Positions 1 to 7,459 of a DNA stretch of 64,000 nt are shown here, one piece after another. The translations under genes and the position numbers were made by a program. The notes beneath the pieces are model-generated. The model saw only the letters and a list, made by a program, of their open reading frames with translations. It was not told the DNA's origin and did not search any database. This DNA comes from Massilia rhizosphaerae (GTDB taxonomy: Bacteria; Pseudomonadota; Gammaproteobacteria; Burkholderiales; Burkholderiaceae_D): positions 1 to 64,000 of the forward strand of contig NZ_JADKYX010000004.1 of assembly GCF_016093545.1 (NCBI RefSeq), in the 5' to 3' direction. Positions within the stretch are counted from its first letter, which is position 1. Each line of letters begins with the position of its first letter.

Positions 1-405
1 GACCTGGGCCGAGGCGCGCTCGACGGCGAGGCGGAACGCGTCGTTCTTTTCGATCACGTGGTCGGCCGGCAGCACGAGCATCACGGCGTCGGGATCCTGC
101 GCGAGCAGGTATTGCGCGGCGGCCGCCACGGCCGGGGCCGTGTTGCGGCCCGCCGGCTCGAGCAGGATGCCGTGCGGCGTGATGCCGACGCCGCGCAGCT
201 GCTCGGCCACGAGGAAGCGGTGCTCGTTGCCGCAGACGACCAGCGGCGCCATCAACCCAGGCCAGCCGCGGACCCGCAGCGCGGTTTCCTGCAGCATCGT
301 CTTGTCCGTCACCAGCGGCAGCAGCTGCTTGGGCATGACTGCCCGCGACAGCGGCCACAGGCGGGTACCGGCCCCGCCGGAGAGGATGACTGGATAGATT
401 TTCAT
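1..405 (-). CDS. manC: Mannose-1-phosphate guanylyltransferase, N-terminal part (cut by window edge)
   Basis: Only the first 135 codons lie in the window; the gene runs off the left edge. The enzyme makes GDP-mannose from mannose-1-phosphate and GTP for exopolysaccharide or O-antigen synthesis. The N-terminus reads MKIYPVILSGGAGTRLWPLS, the nucleotide-binding signature of the ManC/AlgA family, followed by a PKQ (MPKQLLPL) substrate motif and an EPAGRNTAPA segment typical of the family. The start at 405 has an AGAAGG ribosome site 8 nt upstream. A C-terminal phosphomannose isomerase domain, common in this family, cannot be checked here. The divergent neighbour is a polyprenyl-phosphate sugar transferase, which supports a polysaccharide role. 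Confidence 0.9.
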   Translation of the reverse strand, partial: MKIYPVILSGGAGTRLWPLSRAVMPKQLLPLVTDKTMLQETALRVRGWPGLMAPLVVCGNEHRFLVAEQLRGVGITPHGILLEPAGRNTAPAVAAAAQYLLAQDPDAVMLVLPADHVIEKNDAFRLAVERASAQV

Positions 406-965
406 GCGTTGGCCTTCTGTGAATGTGGGATGAGTGTGTTCGGCGGGTTTGCGGTGTCGGGTGTGAGCGCCTGCTTGGGCACTGCCGCAACCGCCTTGTC
501 GATGAAAGCTTTATACGTTGCGGGTCGTGTTGCTAAAACTTACGATTTTACCTTAAACGTAGCGTGTGAAGACTCTCGTTTTGTTGCAGAGTTGGATATG
601 CCAACTCATAAAGTAAAGCTCAGGCAAGGTATCTTCTCGATGTTGGGATCAAATGGCGTTCGCAAGCGGGAACAGCATTGTTGCATTGATTTGTGTTGAT
701 AAAATGATAATTATAATTCCGGTGACGTATGCGCCTTGCCCCAGCGGATACGTTAGCGGTTGTTGCGCCGCAACGAAGCGACGCAGCAGATGCTAAAAGT
801 CAATTCGTAATGTTGATTCGTGATAACATGACGCGCTGGAATACTAGGACACGGGTTCCAGTTAGACATCGCGAACCTTTTCGATTCCAGGCGGCGAATC
901 GGTAACACATCTTCATCCATCTGCAAACATGCGCCTAGATGTGCGCGCGTGGGGAAAACAGGATA
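406..965. other. Intergenic region between divergent polysaccharide genes
   Basis: About 560 bases without a convincing gene. The part from about 515 to 735 is clearly more AT-rich than the surroundings, as expected for a promoter region serving the divergent manC and sugar-transferase genes. Open frames crossing it are antisense extensions of the neighbours. A possible sigma-70 promoter is listed separately. Confidence 0.5.
678..705 (+). promoter_or_regulatory. Possible sigma-70 promoter
   Basis: TTGTTG (678-683) and TAAAAT (700-705) are separated by 16 nt inside the AT-rich stretch and point toward the gene starting at 966. The leader would be about 250 nt. Hexamer match is only moderate; this is a guess from sequence alone. 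Confidence 0.25.
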
Positions 966-2120
966 ATGTCGGAAATTCAGTTCTTTCAGCTTGCGTTGAT
1001 CGCTTTCGCTGCAAGTCTCGTGGTTAGTGCGCTCATCGTCTTGTCGCAAAAATGGCATGGTGGGTTGTCGCACGACCATGATCTGGATGGGGTGCAAAAA
1101 GTGCATACGACGGCGGTTCCGCGCATTGGCGGGCTGGGCGTCATTGCCGGCGTCCTGCTGGGATGCGTGGCATTCCAGGGCATGCATCCGGGAGGGCAGG
1201 CGCTGTCGATCGGCGCGGACATGTTCTTGTTGCTCATTGCGAGCCTGCCTGCCTTTTTGGCTGGCCTCATCGAAGATTTCACGAAGCGGGTGTCGGTGCG
1301 GATGCGCCTGACGGCAACCGCCTTGAGCGCGCTGGTTGCCAGCGCATTATTGAGCGCGACCGTAAGGGAGCTGGATCTCTGGGGTGTGGACGCGCTGCTC
1401 GCCTTCATGCCGTTTGCGCTCCTCGTGACTGCCATCGTCGTGGCCGGCGGTTCGAATGCGATCAATATCATCGATGGATTCAACGGCCTGTCCAGCAGCA
1501 CGATCGTGATCATGGCGGCCGGTTTGGCTGCGGTCGCGCTGCGTTGCGGCGATTATCTCGTGGCGAATCTCGGTGTGGTGTGCATCGGCGCCACGCTCGG
1601 TTTCCTCGCTTTGAATTACCCGCGCGGCAAACTGTTCCTGGGCGACGGGGGTGCTTATTTCCTGGGATTCTGGGTATCGGAAATGGCAGTGCTGCTGCTG
1701 GTCCGTAATGCCAGCGTGAATGCCTGGCAAGTGCTTTCCATCTGTGCCTACCCTGTCATCGAAGTGTTGTTCAGCATTTATCGCCGCCGCTTCATTCAGA
1801 AGGTCAGCCCTGGCGCGCCGGACGCGCTGCACCTGCATACGCTCGTGTATCGCCGACTGGTGTTTAAGTACGTCGACAAGAATTCCAAGAATCCGTGGAA
1901 GCGCAACGCCGCGGTGGCATGCGTCATTCCTCCGGTGGTTGCCGTCTGCGTGGCGGTGAGCGTGATGGTGGGGAACTCGATCGCGATGAGCATCCTCGCC
2001 GTACTGGCGCAGGTGATTCTCTATGTCGCGGTCTATGGCCGCCTGGTGCGTGGACGATGGATGTCGGGTGACGCCGGCAGGATCGGCGCCGACGTCAGCA
2101 TCAATGCCAAGCTGCGCTGA
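966..2120 (+). CDS. WecA/MraY-like polyprenyl-phosphate glycosyl-1-phosphate transferase (glycosyltransferase family 4)
   Basis: A 384-residue polytopic membrane protein. Family members move a sugar-1-phosphate from a UDP-sugar to undecaprenyl phosphate, the first membrane step of polysaccharide assembly. Family motifs visible: KVHTTAVPRIGGLG near residue 40, the Asp-rich LIEDF at about 100, NAINIIDGFNGLSS at about 165, and GDGGAYFLG at about 220. About ten hydrophobic helices are spread over the length. The start at 966 was chosen because residues upstream (from an ATG at 939) are hydrophilic and a purine-rich GGGGAAAACAGG precedes 966. It is followed at once by a strong hairpin. Sugar specificity cannot be read; the manC neighbour suggests exopolysaccharide. 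Confidence 0.85.
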   Translation: MSEIQFFQLALIAFAASLVVSALIVLSQKWHGGLSHDHDLDGVQKVHTTAVPRIGGLGVIAGVLLGCVAFQGMHPGGQALSIGADMFLLLIASLPAFLAGLIEDFTKRVSVRMRLTATALSALVASALLSATVRELDLWGVDALLAFMPFALLVTAIVVAGGSNAINIIDGFNGLSSSTIVIMAAGLAAVALRCGDYLVANLGVVCIGATLGFLALNYPRGKLFLGDGGAYFLGFWVSEMAVLLLVRNASVNAWQVLSICAYPVIEVLFSIYRRRFIQKVSPGAPDALHLHTLVYRRLVFKYVDKNSKNPWKRNAAVACVIPPVVAVCVAVSVMVGNSIAMSILAVLAQVILYVAVYGRLVRGRWMSGDAGRIGADVSINAKLR

Positions 2121-2147
2121 AACGTGCCGAGACTTGACGCCAGAAAC

Positions 2148-2176
2148 AAAAACGGACCCTCAGAGGGTCCGTTTTT
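2148..2176. terminator. Bidirectional intrinsic terminator
   Basis: A perfect 13-bp stem (AAAAACGGACCCT / AGGGTCCGTTTTT) closes a CAG loop. The A-run on one side and T-run on the other give a U-tract in either direction. It lies 28 nt after the sugar-transferase stop codon and can also end transcription of the small minus-strand frame at 2160-2396. Confidence 0.9.
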
Positions 2177-2396
2177 GTATCCACCAGTGCTCGAACCATA
2201 TCGCGAACTGAAGCAGCAGACCGGTGGCGAACAGGAAGTCGGAAAAGATGCCCGTGCGGGCTGCCGCGGCAAGCACGCCGGAAATGATGAAAAACGTCCG
2301 CAAAGTAGGAAGACTACGATCGAGCGACTCGCAAAAATGCACGAGCACAGCTTCTGCATTGGTCGCGGAGTGACGCTTCGGTAGTCTCAGTTTCAT
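2160..2396 (-). CDS. Small hypothetical protein with hydrophobic segments
   Basis: A 78-residue frame I do not recognise. It starts MKLRLPKRHS with basic residues, then has two hydrophobic stretches (about residues 32-46 and 52-68) and ends WWIQKRTL. An AAAGG box lies 8 nt before the ATG. Its last codons and stop fall inside the terminator stem at 2148-2176, so the hairpin would act on it. Base composition is lower in GC than the neighbours. It could be a small membrane protein or chance; there is no family evidence. Confidence 0.35.
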   Translation of the reverse strand: MKLRLPKRHSATNAEAVLVHFCESLDRSLPTLRTFFIISGVLAAAARTGIFSDFLFATGLLLQFAIWFEHWWIQKRTL

Positions 2397-2820
2397 TTGC
2401 TGGCCTTTCTATATCTGACCATCACGTAGTTCTTTAACACAGTCTAGCACGAGCTCGACCGCGAGGCGTTACATTTGAATAGATTTGCACTTACGAAATT
2501 ACAGTTCGTCCAAGAAATTTTCCTTCATTCTACATTTCTTTGGCAACTCTTCACATTTTATATGTCAAAGTGATAAGTTTGCCACAAAGTTGATGGCCTT
2601 CGGTGTAACCGGATCGCATCGAAGACTGGCCGTAGGCGGACTTATTTTCCAGAAATGACGCTGAAGCGTTTTTGAGTTTGGTCGAATAAGCGGATTTTCC
2701 CCCGCCTTTTCCCCAATTCGTTTCCCATCGGCATCGTCAATAATTCTCTCCGTGAATGGGCCATTGTGCCCGCGTGACCGGACAGCGAACCACCCAAGCC
2801 AGCAAGAGCGGAGAATAACG
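2397..2820. other. AT-rich intergenic region upstream of flhF
   Basis: About 420 bases without a convincing gene. The stretch 2400-2580 is strongly AT-rich, so a promoter for the flhF operon, and perhaps for the small minus-strand frame, is likely here. I found no convincing FliA site (TAAAGTTT-N11-GCCGATAA) or sigma-54 site in it. flhB and flhA, which usually precede flhF, are absent. Confidence 0.5.
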
Positions 2821-4254
2821 ATGAACGTGAAGAAATTTACAGCGGCGACATCCCGTGAAGCCCTGCGCAAGGTGCGCGAGGCATTGGGGCCGGACGCGGT
2901 CATCCTGTCGAACCGCCCCGTCGACGGCGTGGTCGAGATCCTGGCGCTGGACAATGACGACGTCGCGTCGCTGGCGTCGCCGGCACCGGAGTCCGAGATG
3001 GCGGCCCCGCGTCCAAACCTGCACGTGCAGGAGCCGTCGTTCGACGACCTGGAGCCGGCGCCGGCACCGCGCCCGGCTGCGCGCCCCGCGCGCGCTTTCC
3101 AGGAAGCGCCGGCCGCACGCCAGCCGCTGAATTCCCTGTACGACCTGGACGAACCGGCCGCACCGGCCGCGGCCCCGACGTACGCCAACCGCCGCGCGCC
3201 GCAACCGGAAGCTCCCGCCTTCGACATGGCGGCGATGACCGCGATGATGTCGGCCGCGATCGCCCAGGCGAAGGAATCCGCCACCGCCGAGATGCACGGC
3301 ATGATGAACGAAATCCGCGCCATGCGTGGCATGATGGAAACCCAGCTGGCCGAACTGTCGTGGGGCAGCACCCAGCAGCGCGAGCCGCAGAAGGCCACCG
3401 TGCTGCGCGAGATGCTGGCCGCCGGCTTTTCGGCGAGCCTGTCGCGCTACCTGGTCGACAAGCTGCCGGCCGGCAAGGATGCGGCGGAGTCCATGCGTTG
3501 GATTAAGACGGTCCTGTCGCGCAACATCACGACGATGGCCGACGAGGATGCGATCCTCGACCGCGGCGGCGTGTTCGCCCTGGTCGGCCCGACCGGCGTC
3601 GGCAAGACGACGACCACCGCCAAGCTGGCCGCACGCTGCGTGATGCGCCACGGTCCGGAAAAGCTGGCGCTGATCACGACGGACGCCTACCGTATCGGCG
3701 GCCACGAGCAACTGCGCATCTACGGCAAGATCCTGGGCGTGATGGTGCACTCGGTGAAGGACGAGGCCGACCTGCGCATCGCCCTGAAGGAATTGCGCAA
3801 CAAGCACACCGTGCTGATCGACACGATCGGCATGTCGCAGCGCGACCAGATGGTGACAGAGCAGGTCGCCATGCTGACGGAGTCCGGCGCCGACGTGAAG
3901 CGCCTGCTGTGCCTGAACGCGACGTCGACCAACGAGACGCTGAACGAAGTCGTGCGCGCCTACCAGGGCACGGGCCTGGCCGGCTGCATCATGACCAAGA
4001 TGGACGAAGCCGCCTCGATCGGCAACGTGCTGGACGTGCTCGTGCGCCAGAAGCTGAACCTGCACTACATCTCGAACGGCCAGCGCGTGCCGGAAGACCT
4101 GCACCTGGCCGACCGCGCGATGCTGGTCGACCGCGCCTTCCGCAACCGGCGCGACGCCGCCGCCCAGTTGCTTGACGCCGACCTGCCGCTGATGATGTCC
4201 GGTCTCGGCAACCTGAACAACGACCGTTCGCTGCGCGAGGTGTATGTTGGCTAG
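2821..4254 (+). CDS. flhF: Flagellar biosynthesis GTPase FlhF
   Basis: A 477-residue SRP-type GTPase that sets flagellum position and number at the pole. Residues 1-60 form the conserved N-terminal start (MNVKKFTAATSREALRKVRE). A Pro/Ala-rich linker follows to about 130, then a helical N domain. The G domain shows GPTGVGKTTTTAKLA near 256 (G1), TTDAYRIGGHEQL (G2), DTIGMSQRD (G3), TKMDEA (G4) and NGQRVPEDLHLA (closing loop). The ATG at 2821 was chosen over an in-frame ATG at 2752 because GGAG lies 7 nt before it and family members start here. The gene overlaps flhG by 11 nt, so translation is probably coupled. Confidence 0.95.
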   Translation: MNVKKFTAATSREALRKVREALGPDAVILSNRPVDGVVEILALDNDDVASLASPAPESEMAAPRPNLHVQEPSFDDLEPAPAPRPAARPARAFQEAPAARQPLNSLYDLDEPAAPAAAPTYANRRAPQPEAPAFDMAAMTAMMSAAIAQAKESATAEMHGMMNEIRAMRGMMETQLAELSWGSTQQREPQKATVLREMLAAGFSASLSRYLVDKLPAGKDAAESMRWIKTVLSRNITTMADEDAILDRGGVFALVGPTGVGKTTTTAKLAARCVMRHGPEKLALITTDAYRIGGHEQLRIYGKILGVMVHSVKDEADLRIALKELRNKHTVLIDTIGMSQRDQMVTEQVAMLTESGADVKRLLCLNATSTNETLNEVVRAYQGTGLAGCIMTKMDEAASIGNVLDVLVRQKLNLHYISNGQRVPEDLHLADRAMLVDRAFRNRRDAAAQLLDADLPLMMSGLGNLNNDRSLREVYVG

Positions 4255-5065
4255 TTTCGACTTCGACCAGGCGGAGGGCCTGCGCCGGATGCTGGCGGGC
4301 CCCAAGCCGCGCATCGTCACGTTCCTCTCCGCCACCCCGCAGGACGACAAGGGGGCCATGCTCGTCAACCTGGGCGCGTCGCTGGCCCAGTCAGGCAACG
4401 ACGTGATGATCGTCGACGCCTGCACGCGCGACTACGGCGTCGCCCAGCGTCTCGGCGTCGACCGCGGCGCCAGCCTGTTGCAGGTGGCGCGCCAGGAGTG
4501 CGCGCTGAACCAGGTGATCCATGCCGTGCCCCAGGGCTTTGCCGTCGCCACGATGACGCGCACGGTGCGGGACACCGCGGCCGCCAGCGCGGACGAGGCG
4601 CGGCGCCTGGCCAAGACGTTCGACGTGCTCGTCAAGCAGGCCGGCAGCATCATCATGGTCGATGGCGAATTTTCCGAGGACGGCACGTTCCCGGTGCCGA
4701 TCATGGCGTCGTCCGAGATCGTCGTGCAGGTGTCGACGAGCGCCGCGTCGATCACGAATGCGTATGCGCTGATCAAGCGGCTGTCGCAGCATCTCGGCCG
4801 TCGCCCGTTCGGTATTCTTGTCACGGGCGCTACCGAAGCCGAAGCGAAGGTGGTATACGATAATATGTCATCTGCGGCAACTCGTTACCTTGCGGTAACG
4901 TTGAGCTCCATGGGCTCCGTGCCGGCGGACGAGTATCTGCACCGTGCCGCGCGCCTCGGGCGCGCCGTGGTCGACGCCTTCCCGCTGGCCGGCGCGTCGG
5001 TGGCGTTCCGCCGCCTGGCCGGGCGCTTTGCGCGCCCCGGCGTGCAGCAGGGACGGGCCGCCTGA
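4244..5065 (+). CDS. flhG: FlhG/FleN-type MinD-like protein with degenerate Walker A
   Basis: A 273-residue MinD/ParA-fold protein that limits flagellar number and acts with FlhF. The N-terminus carries FDQAEGLRRML, the conserved helix by which FlhG stimulates FlhF GTPase. In usual FlhG a KGGVGKT-type deviant Walker A follows; here the aligned residues 29-39 read SATPQDDKGAM, so the signature lysine, the glycines and the Ser/Thr are missing. The later VMIVDAC strand keeps the Walker A' aspartate. The C-terminal half (VSTSAASITNAYALIK) follows the family fold. It overlaps flhF and precedes fliA by 30 nt. ATP binding is doubtful on sequence grounds; identity is secure from motif and context. 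Confidence 0.88.
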   Translation: MLASFDFDQAEGLRRMLAGPKPRIVTFLSATPQDDKGAMLVNLGASLAQSGNDVMIVDACTRDYGVAQRLGVDRGASLLQVARQECALNQVIHAVPQGFAVATMTRTVRDTAAASADEARRLAKTFDVLVKQAGSIIMVDGEFSEDGTFPVPIMASSEIVVQVSTSAASITNAYALIKRLSQHLGRRPFGILVTGATEAEAKVVYDNMSSAATRYLAVTLSSMGSVPADEYLHRAARLGRAVVDAFPLAGASVAFRRLAGRFARPGVQQGRAA

Positions 5066-5095
5066 GGCGGCGAAGAATAATCAATTACTGGAACC

Positions 5096-5815
5096 ATGTA
5101 CACGGTCAAAGGGAAAGCGGACAAGAACTTTTTGCTGACGGAACACATGCCGTTGGTGAAGCGTCTCGCCCACCAGATGAAGGCCAAGCTCCCGCCGTCC
5201 GTCGAAGTCGATGACCTGGTACAGGCAGGCATGATGGGGCTGCTCGACGCGATCAACCGCTACGAGGAGAACCACGGCGCGCAGTTCGAGACCTATGCGG
5301 TGCTGCGCATCCGCGGCGCCATGCTGGACGAGCTGCGCAGCAGCGACTGGATGCCGCGCTCCACGCGGGCGAACATGCGCAAGGTGGAGCAGGCGATGGC
5401 CTCGCTGCAGCAGCAACTGGGCCGTCCGCCGAGCGAATCGGAAGTGGCGAAGTCGCTCAAGCTGTCGCTGGCCGACTACCAGGAACTGCTGGGCGATTCC
5501 GGCGGCCACCAGCTCGTCTACTACGAAGACTTTCATGCCGAGGACGGCAACGACAGCTTCCTCGACCGCTACGCCGTGGACGACGACGATCCGCTGAAAA
5601 GCCTGCTCGACACGGACTTCCGCCAGACCGTCATCGACGCCATCGACGCGCTGCCGCCGCGCGAGAAGATGTTGATGGGCCTGTACTACGAAGAAGAACT
5701 CAACCTCAAGGAAATCGGTGCCGTGATGGGTGTGTCGGAATCGCGCGTCTCGCAGCTGCACACGCAGGCCGTCGCGCGCCTGCGGACCTATCTGCGGGAG
5801 CGTTCGTGGACCTGA
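5096..5815 (+). CDS. fliA: RNA polymerase sigma factor for flagellar operons (sigma-28)
   Basis: A 239-residue sigma-70 family factor, the usual FliA length. Region 2 is visible as HMPLVKRLAHQM through VDDLVQAGMMGLLDAI and RIRGAMLDELR. Region 3 is RPPSESEVAKSLKLS. Region 4 is LPPREKMLMGLYYEEELNLKEIGAVMGVSESRVSQ-like (about 180-215) with the helix-turn-helix at GVSESRVSQ. It recognises late flagellar promoters; four matching sites occur in this window before flgM, flgK, fliD and fliC. FlgM (11832-12137) is its anti-sigma factor. The C-terminal codons overlap the motC start by 10 nt. Confidence 0.96.
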   Translation: MYTVKGKADKNFLLTEHMPLVKRLAHQMKAKLPPSVEVDDLVQAGMMGLLDAINRYEENHGAQFETYAVLRIRGAMLDELRSSDWMPRSTRANMRKVEQAMASLQQQLGRPPSESEVAKSLKLSLADYQELLGDSGGHQLVYYEDFHAEDGNDSFLDRYAVDDDDPLKSLLDTDFRQTVIDAIDALPPREKMLMGLYYEEELNLKEIGAVMGVSESRVSQLHTQAVARLRTYLRERSWT

Positions 5816-6549
5816 CCAGCCTGCTCGGTCTCGCGCTGGCGCTGGCCGGGATCTTCGTCGGGCACACGCTCGACGGCGGCAAGTTCTCGTCGCTGATCCA
5901 GCCGGCCGCGTTCGCCATCGTCGTCGTGGGCACGTTCGGTGCCGTGCTGCTGCAGAGCAAGTCGCGCGCCTTCGTACGCGGCGTGCGCATGCTGCGCTGG
6001 GTGTTCGTCACGCCGCCCGACCGCCGCCAGGCGCTGGCCCGCGAAATCCACCTGTGGAGCCTGTCCGCGCGGCGCGACGGGCTGCTGTCGCTCGAACAGT
6101 ACATGGCGAAGGCCGATCCGTTCGTCCAGAAGGGCCTGCGCCTCGTCGTCGACGGGATCCAGCCGGACAAGCTGCGCAGCCTGCTCGACACGGAAATCAA
6201 CCGTTACGAATTCCGCGAGCGCCAGGCCGCGCGCATCTGGGAGTCGGCGGCCGGCTATGCGCCGACGGTCGGCATCCTCGGCGCCGTGCTGGGCCTCATC
6301 CACGTGATGGAAAACCTGTCCGACCCGTCGCGCCTGGGCGCAGGCATCGCCGTCGCGTTCGTCTCGACCGTGTACGGCGTCGGTCTCGCCAACCTGTTCT
6401 TTTACCCGGTCGGCAACAAGATCAAGGGCATCGTCGCCGAGCGCGTGGCCGAATACGAGATCCTGACCGACGTCTTCCACGACATCGCCACCGGCGACTA
6501 CACCCGCGTGATCGAAGAGCGTGTGGCGTGCCTGCTGGCGCAGCACTGA
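5806..6549 (+). CDS. motC: Flagellar motor stator protein MotC (MotA family)
   Basis: A 247-residue MotA-type stator subunit with four membrane segments: about 3-22, 28-48, 150-172 and 180-203. The proline-containing third-helix motif APTVGILGAVLGLIHVME is intact, and the cytoplasmic loop between helices 2 and 3 is charged, as needed to push on FliG. The start is a GTG at 5806, preceded by GGGAG 5 nt upstream, and overlaps the end of fliA. Pairing with an OmpA-type partner directly downstream and linkage to fliA match the MotC-MotD second stator known from Pseudomonas and relatives. Another motAB pair may exist elsewhere; none is in this window. Confidence 0.93.
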   Translation: MDLTSLLGLALALAGIFVGHTLDGGKFSSLIQPAAFAIVVVGTFGAVLLQSKSRAFVRGVRMLRWVFVTPPDRRQALAREIHLWSLSARRDGLLSLEQYMAKADPFVQKGLRLVVDGIQPDKLRSLLDTEINRYEFRERQAARIWESAAGYAPTVGILGAVLGLIHVMENLSDPSRLGAGIAVAFVSTVYGVGLANLFFYPVGNKIKGIVAERVAEYEILTDVFHDIATGDYTRVIEERVACLLAQH

Positions 6550-6561
6550 CGCCGACGACCC

Positions 6562-7290
6562 ATGGCGCGCCGCAGACCGTACGAACAGGACACCGAAAAC
6601 CACGAGCGCTGGCTGATTTCCTACGCCGACTTCATCACCTTGCTGTTCGCGTTCTTCGTCGTGATGTACGCGGTGTCCGTGGTTAATATTGGCAAGTACA
6701 CGGTGCTGTCGGAAGCGTTGGGCGACGCCTTCGGCGGCCGCGGCGCCGCGCACCGAACGAATACGATGGTCGAGGTCGACGCGTTGCCGCTGTCCGCCAT
6801 CCTCGCGCACAAGCGGGCCGAGGCGGCCAAGCGCGACCGCGAGCGCCTCGACCTGCTGGCGCAGAAGCTGGACAGCATCCTGAAACCCCTCGTCAACAAC
6901 GGCAAGGTGCGCGTGACGCAGACGGCGCGCGGCGTCACGCTCGAGATCAATGCCAGCGTGCTGTTCGACGAAGGCGACGCCGACCTGACGCCGACGGCCC
7001 GGGAGATCCTGCGCACCGTCGCCGACCTGCTCAAGGGCGACCCGCACGGCATCGAAGTGGAAGGTTTTACGGACACGACACCGATCGCCAACCCGGCATT
7101 CGCGTCGAACTGGGAATTGTCGGCCGTGCGCGCCACCACCGTCGTGCGCCTGTTCGCGGCGAACGGCGTGGCCCCGGACCGCCTGGCGGCCGTGGGGCGC
7201 GGTGCGAACCGGCCGGTCGCGTCGAACGACGACCCGATCGGACGGGCGCGCAACCGGCGGGTGGCCGTCACCATTCTGTCCGGCGCCTGA
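6562..7290 (+). CDS. motD: Flagellar motor stator protein MotD (MotB family)
   Basis: A 242-residue MotB-type stator subunit. One membrane helix (about 18-38) carries RWLISYADFITLLFAFF, whose aspartate is the proton-binding residue; this sequence type suggests proton rather than sodium drive. A linker follows, then an OmpA-like peptidoglycan-binding domain from about 110 (VEGFTDTTPIANPAFASNWELS and LAAVGRGANRPV, NRRVAVTI). It follows motC by 12 nt. A palindromic repeat element begins about 30 nt after the stop and closes the flhF-motD block. Confidence 0.93.
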   Translation: MARRRPYEQDTENHERWLISYADFITLLFAFFVVMYAVSVVNIGKYTVLSEALGDAFGGRGAAHRTNTMVEVDALPLSAILAHKRAEAAKRDRERLDLLAQKLDSILKPLVNNGKVRVTQTARGVTLEINASVLFDEGDADLTPTAREILRTVADLLKGDPHGIEVEGFTDTTPIANPAFASNWELSAVRATTVVRLFAANGVAPDRLAAVGRGANRPVASNDDPIGRARNRRVAVTILSGA

Positions 7291-7319
7291 GCGTTCGCCG
7301 GCGTCCGGGCTCACCGCTT

Positions 7320-7459
7320 GGAACCTATCCCGGTAGGCGAACTGGTAGGGTGAGCACCCCGTGCCCACCATGCGTTCGCGGACCAGCTTGCGTTTGGTGG
7401 GCACAGTTCGTGATTGATGCCCCCAGCATCAATCACCCCACCCTACTGGGATAGGTTCT
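7320..7459. repeat. Compound palindromic repeat of the GTGGGCAC family
   Basis: The element is bounded by inverted ends GAACCTATCCC (7321-7331) and GGGATAGGTTC (7448-7458). Inside are GGTAGGGTGAGCACCCCGTG, a second arm GGTGGGCAC, and a hairpin TGATTGATGC-CCCC-AGCATCAATCA (about 7410-7434), then CCCACCCTAC. Related hairpins occur at 20855, 29220, 48413, 60744 and 62677. The right end lies inside the coding frame of the M35 protease and supplies its last codons and stop. Confidence 0.85.

Noticed and set aside
939..965. Earlier ATG for the sugar transferase
   Set aside because: The added residues MCARGENRI are unlike family starts, and the ATG at 966 is better placed.
2397..2820. FliA or sigma-54 promoter before flhF
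   Set aside because: No site with correct boxes and spacing was found on the plus strand.
2737..4425. Long minus-strand open frame opposite flhF
   Set aside because: High-GC codon bias makes stop-free frames opposite real genes. The translation is His/Arg/Gln-rich with no family features, while flhF on the plus strand is certain.
5788..7404. Minus-strand frame opposite motC and motD
   Set aside because: Antisense shadow; both stator proteins are secure on the plus strand.
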